Assembly: GCA_030536095.1 (NCBI GenBank)
Contig: JAUNQQ010000013.1
Location: 2,820-16,698, forward strand
Length of the DNA: 13,879 nt
Direction of reading: 5' to 3'
DNA from: Candidatus Saccharimonadota bacterium
GTDB taxonomy: Bacteria > Patescibacteriota > Saccharimonadia > Saccharimonadales > Saccharimonadaceae
The position numbers and the translations under genes are program-made. The stretch's first letter is position 1. The number at the start of each line of letters is the position of its first letter. The notes below the pieces were generated by a model, which made no database searches, had not been told where the DNA came from, and saw only the letters and a list, made by a program, of their open reading frames with translations. Shown in pieces: positions 4,782 through 12,220 of the stretch.

Positions 4782-7532
4782 TTAATTCCCAGGCGTCACC
4801 ACCGGCGTCGCCGTCGGTGTTGGCGTCGGCTTCTTTTGTGCTCCTCCCGAATACGCCGAAATCTCCGACGCCGACAACTCATCCGTCGCCTCATACCCCA
4901 GCTCGTCCTTCACAATCAGCTGGATTGATTCCTCGGTTCCTGTCGGCTTATATCCTAGACTAACCGAATTTCCACTTACTGCCCCACTTGCCACCGTCAC
5001 TCCATTCACCGCCAACGAATACCCCGTAATATTTCTCGATCCCTTTGAGATAATTGCCTTTAATCCAGACGTTCCATCCGAAACGATATTCACCGTCGGC
5101 GTTTTATATGAACAGTCGTCCTCTTTATCTCTGTTATATCCATCCGGCACAGTCCAAACTTCCTTATTCGTAATCGGATCCAACATCTTTGTCGCATCAA
5201 TCGTAATCTTCTGATCTGCCGGAGTACACTCACTCGCCAACATCTTCGTGTATTTATTAAACGTTAGCTTTACTACTGCCATTCCAGAATTTCTAGCATT
5301 ATACCACGACGGCCAAATATCCCCATTCGCAATCGTAATCCCTTCCGGTCGCACTGGTTCCTGATTCTTCGTCCATCTCCCCGCCGGTTCATACAGATTT
5401 AGATGTACATCACTCATATAATTATTTATTACTCTCCGCACTAAGTCATTCGAAGAATTCCACAGTGCCGACCCGTCATGATTCCCATTCCATACTACCG
5501 TCGAAACCACCGGCGAATAAGAAATCATCAACGAATCTTTTGTCTGGCTACTATTTGCCGTCGTCGTTGTTCCCGTCTTACTGGCTGTCCAAACATTCGG
5601 CACCTTAAATCCATACGATGTCGCCATACTTCCAAAGACCAAATTCCGCGCCGCCGCATCACCTAAGATATTCGAAACCATATATGCCACCTGCTCATCA
5701 TAAACTCTCGTCCCCTCCGAATCCTGCCATGACTCAATCACCTCACCCGCCGAGTTTTTTAGCTCAAGTATATAAGCAATATCTTTATATGTTCCACCTC
5801 GCGAAATAGACGCATAAGTATTGGCGTGTTCCACTAATCGAATATTACATCCCGACCCAATTGCAATCGAAAGTCCGCCTGCCGACCCCGCATCAGCACA
5901 ATACGATTTCTCCCCTAAATTATGCGCCACCTCTAGTGAATTCTCAATTCCATTTATATATAACGCCTTCACCGCCGGAATATTTAGGGAATTTGCCAGC
6001 GCTTTCCGAATTGTCACATTCCCATAAAACGCCCCAGTATAATTTCGCAGTTTACACGACCCCGTATATCCCGCACAATAAATTGCATCAATATTTTCAT
6101 CCTTCAAAATTGTTCCCGGCGCATAATTTTGTCCTGTTCTCTGCATCATCAACGGCCCGTAATCCAAAACCGGCTTAATTGTCGACCCCGGCTCCAATAA
6201 TGCTGTCGCCGCATTTACCTCGCCATATCCTGGTACATTCCAATCCACCGACCCAACCATTGCAATTACTTGCGATGTTTCAACATCCACCGAAGCCATC
6301 GCGATATTATCGCTCCCGTTCAGATTTCGCATTTCCGCCCCCGCCGCCACCGCCGCTTCTGCCATTTTCTGCGCATTATAATCCAGCGTCGTCTTAATCA
6401 TGTATCCACCCGACCGCATCGTCTTCACCCCATACTTATCCTCAAGATAATCCTTGACAGCCAAGACAAAATGTGGCGCCTTAATATTCTCATACTGATC
6501 CACCTCCGGCTTAATCGTATCTAGAACCGCTATACTTTTTGCTTCGTCCGCCTGCTCCTGTGTAATATATTCCATCTCCACCATCGAATTAAGCACCTTA
6601 TGCTGTCGCTCAATCAGCGCCTGATTTGCCTCTATATTATAAGGATTCAGCACCGCCGGATTATTCGGAATCGCCGCAAGTAATGCCGACTCCGCTAATG
6701 TTAAATCTTTCGCCGACTTACCAAAATACGTCTGCGCCGCCGACTCAACTCCGTTCCTTCGCCCACCATACGGACTCTCGTTCAGATACATCGTAATCAG
6801 TTCTTCCTTATCGTACATCTTCTCAATTTCCAACGATAAAATTGCCTCCTTAATCTTTCGCGGGATACCTGTCACTGTCCGGTCTTTTGACTCGTCCGAA
6901 AAATACACCTGCTTTATTAGCTGCTGTGTCAGAGTCGAACCACCCTGAACACCTTTTCCAGCCACCGTAAAAATTGCCGCCCTTATTGTCGCCCAGAGAT
7001 CAACTCCCATATGATTATAGAAATTTTTATCCTCAATCGCCACTGTTGCTTGTCGCATATAAGTTGAAATCTGATCACCCTCAACCACAAGTCGATAATC
7101 TCCATCCCCCTTATCTTCCCACAATACTTCTCCATTTCTGTCAAGATAAGTATTCACCGTATCCGCAACCTGCAAATCCTCCAACTTAATCGCATCCAAA
7201 TCCTTCTTGTAATACAAGAATAAACCACCAATCGCAATAATCGCCAACAGAAACAACGCTAGTCCACACTTTAAGAAGAACTTCACTCCGCGCATCGAAA
7301 AAATAAACCTAAACACCCGCTTCGGATGTAGTCTTGCAAAAAATCGCTTTACCGGATTTTTTGGTAAATCAGCCAAATCATCCGCTCGCTTTCGCGCTTT
7401 TTTATCTGCCTTTACTTTTGATTTATAAACCAACGACGAATAAGTATCCATCGACCTATTCGAGGAACTGCGTTTTTTTCGCTTCGGCGCCTTCTTTGGC
7501 ACCTCTTTATCTTTCGAATTAGATTTCACCAT
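4782..7532 (-). CDS. Class A penicillin-binding protein (PBP1A-like)
   Basis: This 916-residue bifunctional peptidoglycan synthase polymerises glycan strands and cross-links stem peptides outside the membrane. A long basic cytoplasmic tail (1-80, many K/R) precedes one transmembrane helix (about 84-107). The GT51 glycosyltransferase domain (about 130-310) shows the catalytic motif EDKNFYNHMG (E167) and GGSTLTQQLIKQ (197-208). The transpeptidase domain has the nucleophile motif STIK (S450/K453), SLN (515-517) and KTG (652-654), so both activities look intact. After about residue 770 comes an extension resembling an Ig/FN3-like domain and a PTPTPTATPVVTPGN tail. The gene follows tyrS by 9 bp with its own extended -10 promoter at the tyrS stop codon. 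The assignment to class A PBP is firm; which paralogue is not. Confidence 0.95.
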   Translation of the reverse strand: MVKSNSKDKEVPKKAPKRKKRSSSNRSMDTYSSLVYKSKVKADKKARKRADDLADLPKNPVKRFFARLHPKRVFRFIFSMRGVKFFLKCGLALFLLAIIAIGGLFLYYKKDLDAIKLEDLQVADTVNTYLDRNGEVLWEDKGDGDYRLVVEGDQISTYMRQATVAIEDKNFYNHMGVDLWATIRAAIFTVAGKGVQGGSTLTQQLIKQVYFSDESKDRTVTGIPRKIKEAILSLEIEKMYDKEELITMYLNESPYGGRRNGVESAAQTYFGKSAKDLTLAESALLAAIPNNPAVLNPYNIEANQALIERQHKVLNSMVEMEYITQEQADEAKSIAVLDTIKPEVDQYENIKAPHFVLAVKDYLEDKYGVKTMRSGGYMIKTTLDYNAQKMAEAAVAAGAEMRNLNGSDNIAMASVDVETSQVIAMVGSVDWNVPGYGEVNAATALLEPGSTIKPVLDYGPLMMQRTGQNYAPGTILKDENIDAIYCAGYTGSCKLRNYTGAFYGNVTIRKALANSLNIPAVKALYINGIENSLEVAHNLGEKSYCADAGSAGGLSIAIGSGCNIRLVEHANTYASISRGGTYKDIAYILELKNSAGEVIESWQDSEGTRVYDEQVAYMVSNILGDAAARNLVFGSMATSYGFKVPNVWTASKTGTTTTANSSQTKDSLMISYSPVVSTVVWNGNHDGSALWNSSNDLVRRVINNYMSDVHLNLYEPAGRWTKNQEPVRPEGITIANGDIWPSWYNARNSGMAVVKLTFNKYTKMLASECTPADQKITIDATKMLDPITNKEVWTVPDGYNRDKEDDCSYKTPTVNIVSDGTSGLKAIISKGSRNITGYSLAVNGVTVASGAVSGNSVSLGYKPTGTEESIQLIVKDELGYEATDELSASEISAYSGGAQKKPTPTPTATPVVTPGN

Positions 7533-7540
7533 ACTACATT

Positions 7541-7549
7541 ATTATACCA
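7541..7549 (-). promoter_or_regulatory. PBP promoter overlapping the tyrS stop codon
   Basis: On the minus strand TGGTATAAT (extended -10, TATAAT at 7541-7546) lies 8 nt before the PBP ATG. Its TAA is the tyrS stop codon, so the promoter is embedded in the 3' end of tyrS. This allows the PBP to be expressed on its own as well as by read-through. There is no convincing -35 and no Shine-Dalgarno site. Confidence 0.65.
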
Positions 7550-8762
7550 CAACCGCAAATTTATTTTTACCTTTTTTCAAAATTCCCGTTTTTTTTAGCA
7601 CAGCATTTTCATCTGTAATTTTTTCATTATTCAGCGAAACCGCCTTCCCCTTAATAAATTTTCTCGCCTCAGATTTACTTTTTGCCAGCCCAGTTTTCAC
7701 CAATCCCTCCAAAATATTTTCCGACTTTTCCACATTTGGCAATAACTTTTTCGCAACGTCAATATCTATATCATTTTTCTCTCGCGAAAACAACTGCTCC
7801 GTCAATAAAATCACCTCGTCTGTCAACTCTTTTCCATGAACTACCTCTGTTACTCCACGCGCTAACATCTTCTGTGCCACCCGCGCTTCCGGTGCTTTTT
7901 TCTGTTCCACCATTACGCTTTCAATCTCATCCGGCTCATAAGTCGTATAAATTTTTAGCAAGTTTTCCACCGCCTCGTCCGCCTGATTAATCCAGAACTG
8001 ATAAAAATCGAACATCGATGTAAAATTCCCGCCACCATTATCACTTCCCGCTAGCCACACTGCGTTCCCCTCCGATTTTCCAAATTTCTTTCCAGAAACC
8101 GGGTCAATCACGAGTGGCGTTGACCAAACATTCGCCTCCGCATTTTCCATTCGCCTAATTAGATGAATCCCCGAAGAAGCATTTCCGTATTGATCCGCCC
8201 CACAAATTTGCAAATCCACACCATATTTTCGATAAAGATGCAAGAAGTCATACCCTTGTATCAGCGTATAAGAAAACTCCGCGTACGAAATCCCCGCTCC
8301 ACCTTCTCCAATCCGATTTTGGACAAATTGCCGATCGAGCAACTGTGTCATTGAAAAACTTTTTCCTACCTCGCGCAAGAAATCCAGATATTTTATCTCT
8401 CGAAACCAGTCATAATTATCCACAATTGTCAAATCGTCCGCCTTGACAATTCGCCTAAACTGTTCTGTAATACATTCCTTGTTATGTGAAACTTCCTCCA
8501 AACTTTTTAGTTCTCGCTCTGAATTTTCCTTCGGGTCGCCAATCTGTCCCGTTGCTCCACCCACCAAAAGATACGGTTTATATCCGTGCCGAATAAAACA
8601 CGCCGCCATCATTAGTGCCGCCAAATTCCCAATTGTCAGCGAATCCGCCGACGGGTCCGCCCCTAGATAAAAACTGTGCTTTTTTGCGTCCAAATCTTCA
8701 ATATTCTTCACTGTCGTCTCCGCGACAAATCCCCGATACTTTAATTCCTCTGATAATTTCAT
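7542..8762 (-). CDS. tyrS: Tyrosyl-tRNA synthetase
   Basis: This is a 406-residue class I aminoacyl-tRNA synthetase charging tRNA-Tyr. The Rossmann catalytic domain shows FYLGADPSADSLTIGNL (31-47), where the HIGH-equivalent signature is TIGN, so both histidine positions are replaced. Other conserved motifs are GGATGQIGDP (68-77), the tyrosine-binding YTLIQGYDFLHL (165-176), GADQYGN (188-194) and the KMSKS-equivalent KFGKS (226-230). A C-terminal S4-type RNA-binding domain covers about 348-406 (GLAKSKSEARKFIKGKAVSL). Length and domain order are normal for the bacterial TyrRS. The ATG is only 6 nt from TATAAT, so the mRNA is probably leaderless. The PBP gene follows 9 bp downstream on the same strand. 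Confidence 0.97.
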   Translation of the reverse strand: MKLSEELKYRGFVAETTVKNIEDLDAKKHSFYLGADPSADSLTIGNLAALMMAACFIRHGYKPYLLVGGATGQIGDPKENSERELKSLEEVSHNKECITEQFRRIVKADDLTIVDNYDWFREIKYLDFLREVGKSFSMTQLLDRQFVQNRIGEGGAGISYAEFSYTLIQGYDFLHLYRKYGVDLQICGADQYGNASSGIHLIRRMENAEANVWSTPLVIDPVSGKKFGKSEGNAVWLAGSDNGGGNFTSMFDFYQFWINQADEAVENLLKIYTTYEPDEIESVMVEQKKAPEARVAQKMLARGVTEVVHGKELTDEVILLTEQLFSREKNDIDIDVAKKLLPNVEKSENILEGLVKTGLAKSKSEARKFIKGKAVSLNNEKITDENAVLKKTGILKKGKNKFAVVV

Positions 8763-8768
8763 ACCTAT

Positions 8769-8797
8769 ATTATATCTATTTTCCCTAAAAAGTCCAA
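8769..8797 (-). promoter_or_regulatory. tyrS promoter
   Basis: On the minus strand TTGGAC (8792-8797), a 17-bp spacer and TATAAT (8769-8774) lie 6 nt before the tyrS ATG. The predicted start of transcription coincides with the start codon. Confidence 0.8.
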
Positions 8798-8858
8798 TGT
8801 TTTATGCGTGCTTTTTGGCTGTAAAAATAAATAAAAAAATCATTTTTCGCATGGAAGA

Positions 8859-8867
8859 TGCTATAAT
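8859..8867 (+). promoter_or_regulatory. Extended -10 promoter of the island
   Basis: TGCTATAAT (TATAAT at 8862-8867) is an extended -10 with no good -35. Transcription would start near 8872-8874, leaving a leader of about 140 nt before the large island gene. The leader carries a tyrosine-rich mini-ORF and a TACGAG/CTCGTA hairpin (8893-8898 with 8904-8909). Confidence 0.6.
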
Positions 8868-8871
8868 TAAA

Positions 8872-8910
8872 ATGTCAAACTATAGTTATTCATACGAGAT
8901 TTACTCGTAG
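8872..8910 (+). CDS. Possible 12-aa tyrosine-rich leader peptide
   Basis: Directly after the -10 box is a short frame MSNYSYSYEIYS followed by TAG. Four of its 12 residues are tyrosine, and its last codons lie in a 6-bp hairpin. It precedes the 865-residue protein gene and is divergent from tyrS. It could be a leader peptide sensing tyrosyl-tRNA supply, or simply chance in a leader. The ATG is only 4 nt from TATAAT, closer than for the other genes here, and it has no Shine-Dalgarno site, so translation is uncertain. Confidence 0.25.
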   Translation: MSNYSYSYEIYS

Positions 8911-9013
8911 AAGGCGGAGCGACTATTCTGTAAAAAACTTTTCTATGAGAATGACACTAGTTCGGCAATCAAATAAGAATCGCTTTTTCAAGGCGACAGG
9001 AGGAAAATAAGGA

Positions 9014-11611
9014 ATGAATCATAAATCATATCCACCACACCACGAAGACTATGGTAATAATTCGGATGATGCCTACCGTAAATGGCAAGATGCTATGCGG
9101 GATGTCGATTTTCAAGGGGGTGGAAGTTCATTTCAAAAAAAACCGGATAAAACAAAAACTTTTCTTGGCAAAATTCAAGGACTTAGGGGGTTAATAAAAA
9201 GAAAATTTAGTATTTCAAGCAGTGAACAATCAGTAGAAAAGACGGACGATACGCCAGCTCAAGAAAAGTGGAATCTAACAAAGGTAAGTAGGCAGCTAGG
9301 CTCGAACGAAGGTGGGTGGTATGAAAATCCTGACGGTGAACGTTATTATGTAAAGTTTTATAAAAATCCGAATCAAGGGCGAGCGGAGTTCGTAGCTAAT
9401 GCGATTTACGAGAAGGCAGGAATTAAGGCGGTACGGTCCGAGATGATTCAACTTGATGGACGTGAAGCGATTGCGTCTCCAGTGATACCTGGCGCCACGG
9501 CAGCCAGTAAGGAGGCTCAAAAAGCTAGTGAAGATGTTCAAAAGGGGTTTGTTGCGGATGCGTTTTTAGCAAACTGGGATGTAGTTGGTTTAGCATTCGA
9601 CAATATAGTCCAGAGTGATGACGGTTTTTATCGGATTGACAATGGCGGCTCCCTTATTTTTCGCGCACAGGGTGGCGATAAGACCTATTCTCCTGATTCG
9701 ATTCCGGAACTTAATTCCATGTTGGCGAATGGTCGTCCAGCCGGGGAAATATTTGCGGGTATAACAGAAAAAGAAATTAGAAGACAGGCACAAGATTTAG
9801 TTAGTAAAGTAAAACCAGAAGACATAAGAACAATCGTGGACGAATCTGGACTTACGGGGGAAGATCGCGACAGGATTTTGGCTGGTCTGCTGGGGCGACG
9901 TGAATATTTGGCGAAGACATATGGAAAATCAATATCAACCGCAGGGGAATCAGTGAGTTCAGAAAAAGAGATTAATCTAGGGGCTGAAGCGCGTAGGCCA
10001 AGGAGAAGTATGAGCGAAGCAATTAGATTAGTCAGCAATCAAGAAATGGAGCAATCTAGAGAGAGACTAGTGCGGCCTAAGACAGAAATTGTGTGTGACC
10101 ACGGACATATCGAGGGACAGAGGATTGATGTTATTGATAAAAGGGACAAGGGCGTGGTGGAATTCAAGTTTAAGCTAAGAGAGCCGACCGAAAAAATAAG
10201 GAAAATGATAACGGAGTTTAATAGCTCTGCCGACCAGCCAGAAGTCGTCACTTCTAGTGGCGTAATCATGAAAAAGGGCCAAATTACCTATGAATCGACA
10301 TCGGGTCCGCTGGATGATTATTCTGCACAAGTTTTATGTGATGCGTTCATTTTTGAGAAAAATGGAGTGGAAGTCGCCATTGCGGATTATCGAAATCGAC
10401 ATGGTGTAACTAAAGATAGTATTGTCCATCAGAATTCTGGGGCCGTAAGGTCGGCTATGGGACTAGTTAAAATAGATATTTCGGCAGATATGGACCCTGA
10501 AAAAATGGAGAATACTTTAGCAGAAATACTAGGAAAAGACCTAGGTATTCCAGATGCGTTGGGTGAAGTTCCAAAAGAAGCAGAAAGAGAATATAAAGTA
10601 TCTCGTTATAAATGGCAACATGCGATTAGGGGAGAATTATCGCCAGAACAGAAAAAACAAGCTGAGAGACTAGAGCGAGAAGAGGTATTTCCTGGATATA
10701 CGACTTTCATAGAGAAGGGTAAGCACGAAGAATATCTTAGCAGATACGGTAAAGATATACGTGCATTTCATTCGCTATATTCCGGAGACACTGAATCTAT
10801 TCATCGAGTATTGACTCAGGGATTGATGTCTACGACCGAACGATATTCTAGGGGGTTCTTGAAAAAAGGATTATCGTCCACCACTGATATTGACATGGGC
10901 GGCGCAGATAGTGTATTTACTAGAGTTGGAAATAAAATGGCTAGAATGCGTACTGATGACGGTTCTTTAGTGATACTTAAGCCAGAAATATTTGATCGGA
11001 CGGATTGGTATTCCTATAGTATGGATAGATATGGCTCAACCGAAGATAACGTCTTTGATGTGCGACTTTCGCCTGATGCCCTTTTTGACTATGTAACTGA
11101 TCCTATAAGCGGCTCCTGTTCTGCTGGTAACGAGCAGATGTTTAGAACAGGAATTGGCGCCAACTATATTGAGTCAATAGAAGTCAGTAATGACTCGCGC
11201 GACAAAATTATAGCCGAACTACGTTCTATGGGATTGAAAGAAGTGGACGGGAGGCCAATTGAGGAGGTTATTACATCACGCAAAACCTTATCGGAAGAAT
11301 CGGATGTTCAAAAAGCTATTGATGATCTTTTTGCTGACCTTTTCGCTGAGTCTCCTGAGTCTGATGAGGCTAGCTCAGCCCCAATTTCGCCTAATAAATC
11401 TAATCATGCTACTTATGAGCAGTTGGGGATTATCCCTAAATTCAACGTTGGAGATGCAGTCTTTAGTGATTTTGGTTTTTCTGGCATAGGAACAATTGTC
11501 GGCATAGATCCAAAACCATCAGCGGAAGGAAAGGCAATGTACCATGTTCTAACAGATGAAGGCGAAGAAAAAACAATAATAGAATCCTTGCTAAGAAAAC
11601 ATTGGCCTTAA
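9014..11611 (+). CDS. Kinase-like / putative ADP-ribosyltransferase-like fusion protein
   Basis: This is an 865-residue multidomain protein that I do not recognise as a named gene. Residues about 85-300 resemble the HipA/PI3K-like kinase fold: a glycine-rich loop LGSNEGG (95-101), YYVKFY with K114, ADAFLANWDVVGLAFDN (181-197) as catalytic loop, and RIDNGGS (207-213) as the metal-binding DFG equivalent. Residues 355-560 are unassigned. Residues about 583-745 resemble an ADP-ribosyltransferase of the H...E type: AFHSLYSGDTESI (H586), LTQGLMSTTER, GLSSTTDIDMGGADSVFTR, and NEQMFRTGIGANYIESIEV (E707). Residues 805-865 look like a small SH3/KOW-like barrel (VGDAVFSDFG). No signal peptide or membrane segment is seen. 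AGGAGG lies 10 nt before the ATG. Arg codons AGA/AGG are common and the strand is purine-rich, unlike neighbouring core genes, suggesting acquisition. The CDS is firm; the domain calls are inference. Confidence 0.75.
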   Translation: MNHKSYPPHHEDYGNNSDDAYRKWQDAMRDVDFQGGGSSFQKKPDKTKTFLGKIQGLRGLIKRKFSISSSEQSVEKTDDTPAQEKWNLTKVSRQLGSNEGGWYENPDGERYYVKFYKNPNQGRAEFVANAIYEKAGIKAVRSEMIQLDGREAIASPVIPGATAASKEAQKASEDVQKGFVADAFLANWDVVGLAFDNIVQSDDGFYRIDNGGSLIFRAQGGDKTYSPDSIPELNSMLANGRPAGEIFAGITEKEIRRQAQDLVSKVKPEDIRTIVDESGLTGEDRDRILAGLLGRREYLAKTYGKSISTAGESVSSEKEINLGAEARRPRRSMSEAIRLVSNQEMEQSRERLVRPKTEIVCDHGHIEGQRIDVIDKRDKGVVEFKFKLREPTEKIRKMITEFNSSADQPEVVTSSGVIMKKGQITYESTSGPLDDYSAQVLCDAFIFEKNGVEVAIADYRNRHGVTKDSIVHQNSGAVRSAMGLVKIDISADMDPEKMENTLAEILGKDLGIPDALGEVPKEAEREYKVSRYKWQHAIRGELSPEQKKQAERLEREEVFPGYTTFIEKGKHEEYLSRYGKDIRAFHSLYSGDTESIHRVLTQGLMSTTERYSRGFLKKGLSSTTDIDMGGADSVFTRVGNKMARMRTDDGSLVILKPEIFDRTDWYSYSMDRYGSTEDNVFDVRLSPDALFDYVTDPISGSCSAGNEQMFRTGIGANYIESIEVSNDSRDKIIAELRSMGLKEVDGRPIEEVITSRKTLSEESDVQKAIDDLFADLFAESPESDEASSAPISPNKSNHATYEQLGIIPKFNVGDAVFSDFGFSGIGTIVGIDPKPSAEGKAMYHVLTDEGEEKTIIESLLRKHWP

Positions 11612-11633
11612 AGCCTTGATTTTACCCCCCCGA

Positions 11634-11665
11634 ACGATTATGGGGATTAATCGTAGTTATATAAT
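11634..11665 (+). promoter_or_regulatory. Promoter with an inverted repeat upstream of the 146-aa gene
   Basis: TATAAT (11660-11665) lies 19 nt before the ATG. Just upstream is a perfect 7-bp inverted repeat, ACGATTA (11634-11640) and TAATCGT (11648-11654), with a 7-nt centre, occupying the -35 region. It looks like an operator, or less likely a terminator of the preceding gene, since no T-tract follows. The downstream gene can therefore be regulated apart from its large neighbour. Confidence 0.5.
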
Positions 11666-11684
11666 AATAAAAGATAGGAGAAAA

Positions 11685-12125
11685 ATGGAACCATCCAAAA
11701 AACCAACGGCGCAATCATCTAGTGTAGGGGCTAACATAAATAATGGAATAGGTGATGCTGAAAAGGGAAAAACTACAGAAAAAATACCAAAGCCAGTCTA
11801 TTATATTGAATCGCCTGACGACGATACGGTGTTGATTGGGATTAATGTAGCTATAAATCATAATAAAGCGGGTGAAAATGATATTTATATAGTAAGATGG
11901 TATGATACAGTCCGTGAGCGCATTATGATAGCATCAGAAATAAGGAAAAATGATGATTATTTTGCATTCAAGCGGCTAGAGCAGGAGGGTGGCGGATTTT
12001 ACTATTTTATGCCAATGAATCTTGAGATTTATAATAATAAGGTTAAACAACGACTGGCGATCCAGAAAGATTTTACGAATGAAAATGACCTAATAAATGC
12101 ATTTTTATCTTCGATCGAAGACTAA
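11685..12125 (+). CDS. Hypothetical 146-aa protein paired with the kinase/ART-like protein
   Basis: This 146-residue protein has no family I recognise. Residues 1-38 are low-complexity, polar and probably disordered. The remainder (about 40-146) looks like one compact alpha/beta domain rich in Tyr, Ile and acidic residues, with no signal peptide, membrane segment or catalytic motif. The ATG at 11685 was chosen because AGGAG stands 6 nt upstream; the longer frame from a TTG at 11616 would run through the promoter. It begins 73 bases after the 865-residue protein gene and shares its A-rich coding. Size and position would fit a partner, antitoxin or immunity protein, but that is inference only. 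A hairpin overlapping its stop codon probably ends the unit. Confidence 0.75.
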   Translation: MEPSKKPTAQSSSVGANINNGIGDAEKGKTTEKIPKPVYYIESPDDDTVLIGINVAINHNKAGENDIYIVRWYDTVRERIMIASEIRKNDDYFAFKRLEQEGGGFYYFMPMNLEIYNNKVKQRLAIQKDFTNENDLINAFLSSIED

Positions 12126-12157
12126 AAGTCGGTTCTTTTAGGGGGCTTTTCTCTTTT
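12124..12157 (+). terminator. Probable terminator of the island
   Basis: AAAAGTC (12124-12130) can pair with GGCTTTT (12144-12150, one G-T pair), followed by CTCTTTTT. An alternative perfect stem is CTAAAAG (12122-12128) with CTTTTAG (12135-12141). Either overlaps the stop codon of the 146-aa gene and marks the island end. Confidence 0.5.
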
Positions 12158-12176
12158 TAGCAGGAATCAACCGTTA

Positions 12177-12203
12177 TTGGCAGCCTTGACATCCCACTGC
12201 TAA
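12177..12203 (+). promoter_or_regulatory. Degenerate CIRCE-like HrcA operator
   Basis: TTGGCAGCC (12177-12185), nine bases, then CACTGCTAA (12195-12203) has exactly the 9-9-9 geometry of the CIRCE consensus TTAGCACTC-N9-GAGTGCTAA. It matches 6 of 9 and 7 of 9 arm bases. The N9 contains the -35 box of hrcA, where a bound repressor would block polymerase. This fits autoregulation by HrcA, but with three and two mismatches it is tentative. Confidence 0.45.
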
Positions 12204-12214
12204 TTCGCTATAAT
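12186..12214 (+). promoter_or_regulatory. hrcA-grpE promoter
   Basis: This is a perfect sigma70-type promoter: TTGACA (12186-12191), 17 bp, TATAAT (12209-12214). The hrcA ATG starts 6 nt after the -10 box, so transcription should begin at or next to the start codon, giving a leaderless mRNA. Confidence 0.9.
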
Positions 12215-12220
12215 AAACCC

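Noticed and set aside
5861..6178. Plus-strand frames opposite the PBP gene
   Set aside because: They are Pro/His/Ser-rich antisense shadows of a long, well-conserved gene.
11616..11684. Longer start (TTG) for the 146-aa protein
   Set aside because: The region contains the promoter and operator-like repeat; AGGAG stands just before the ATG at 11685.
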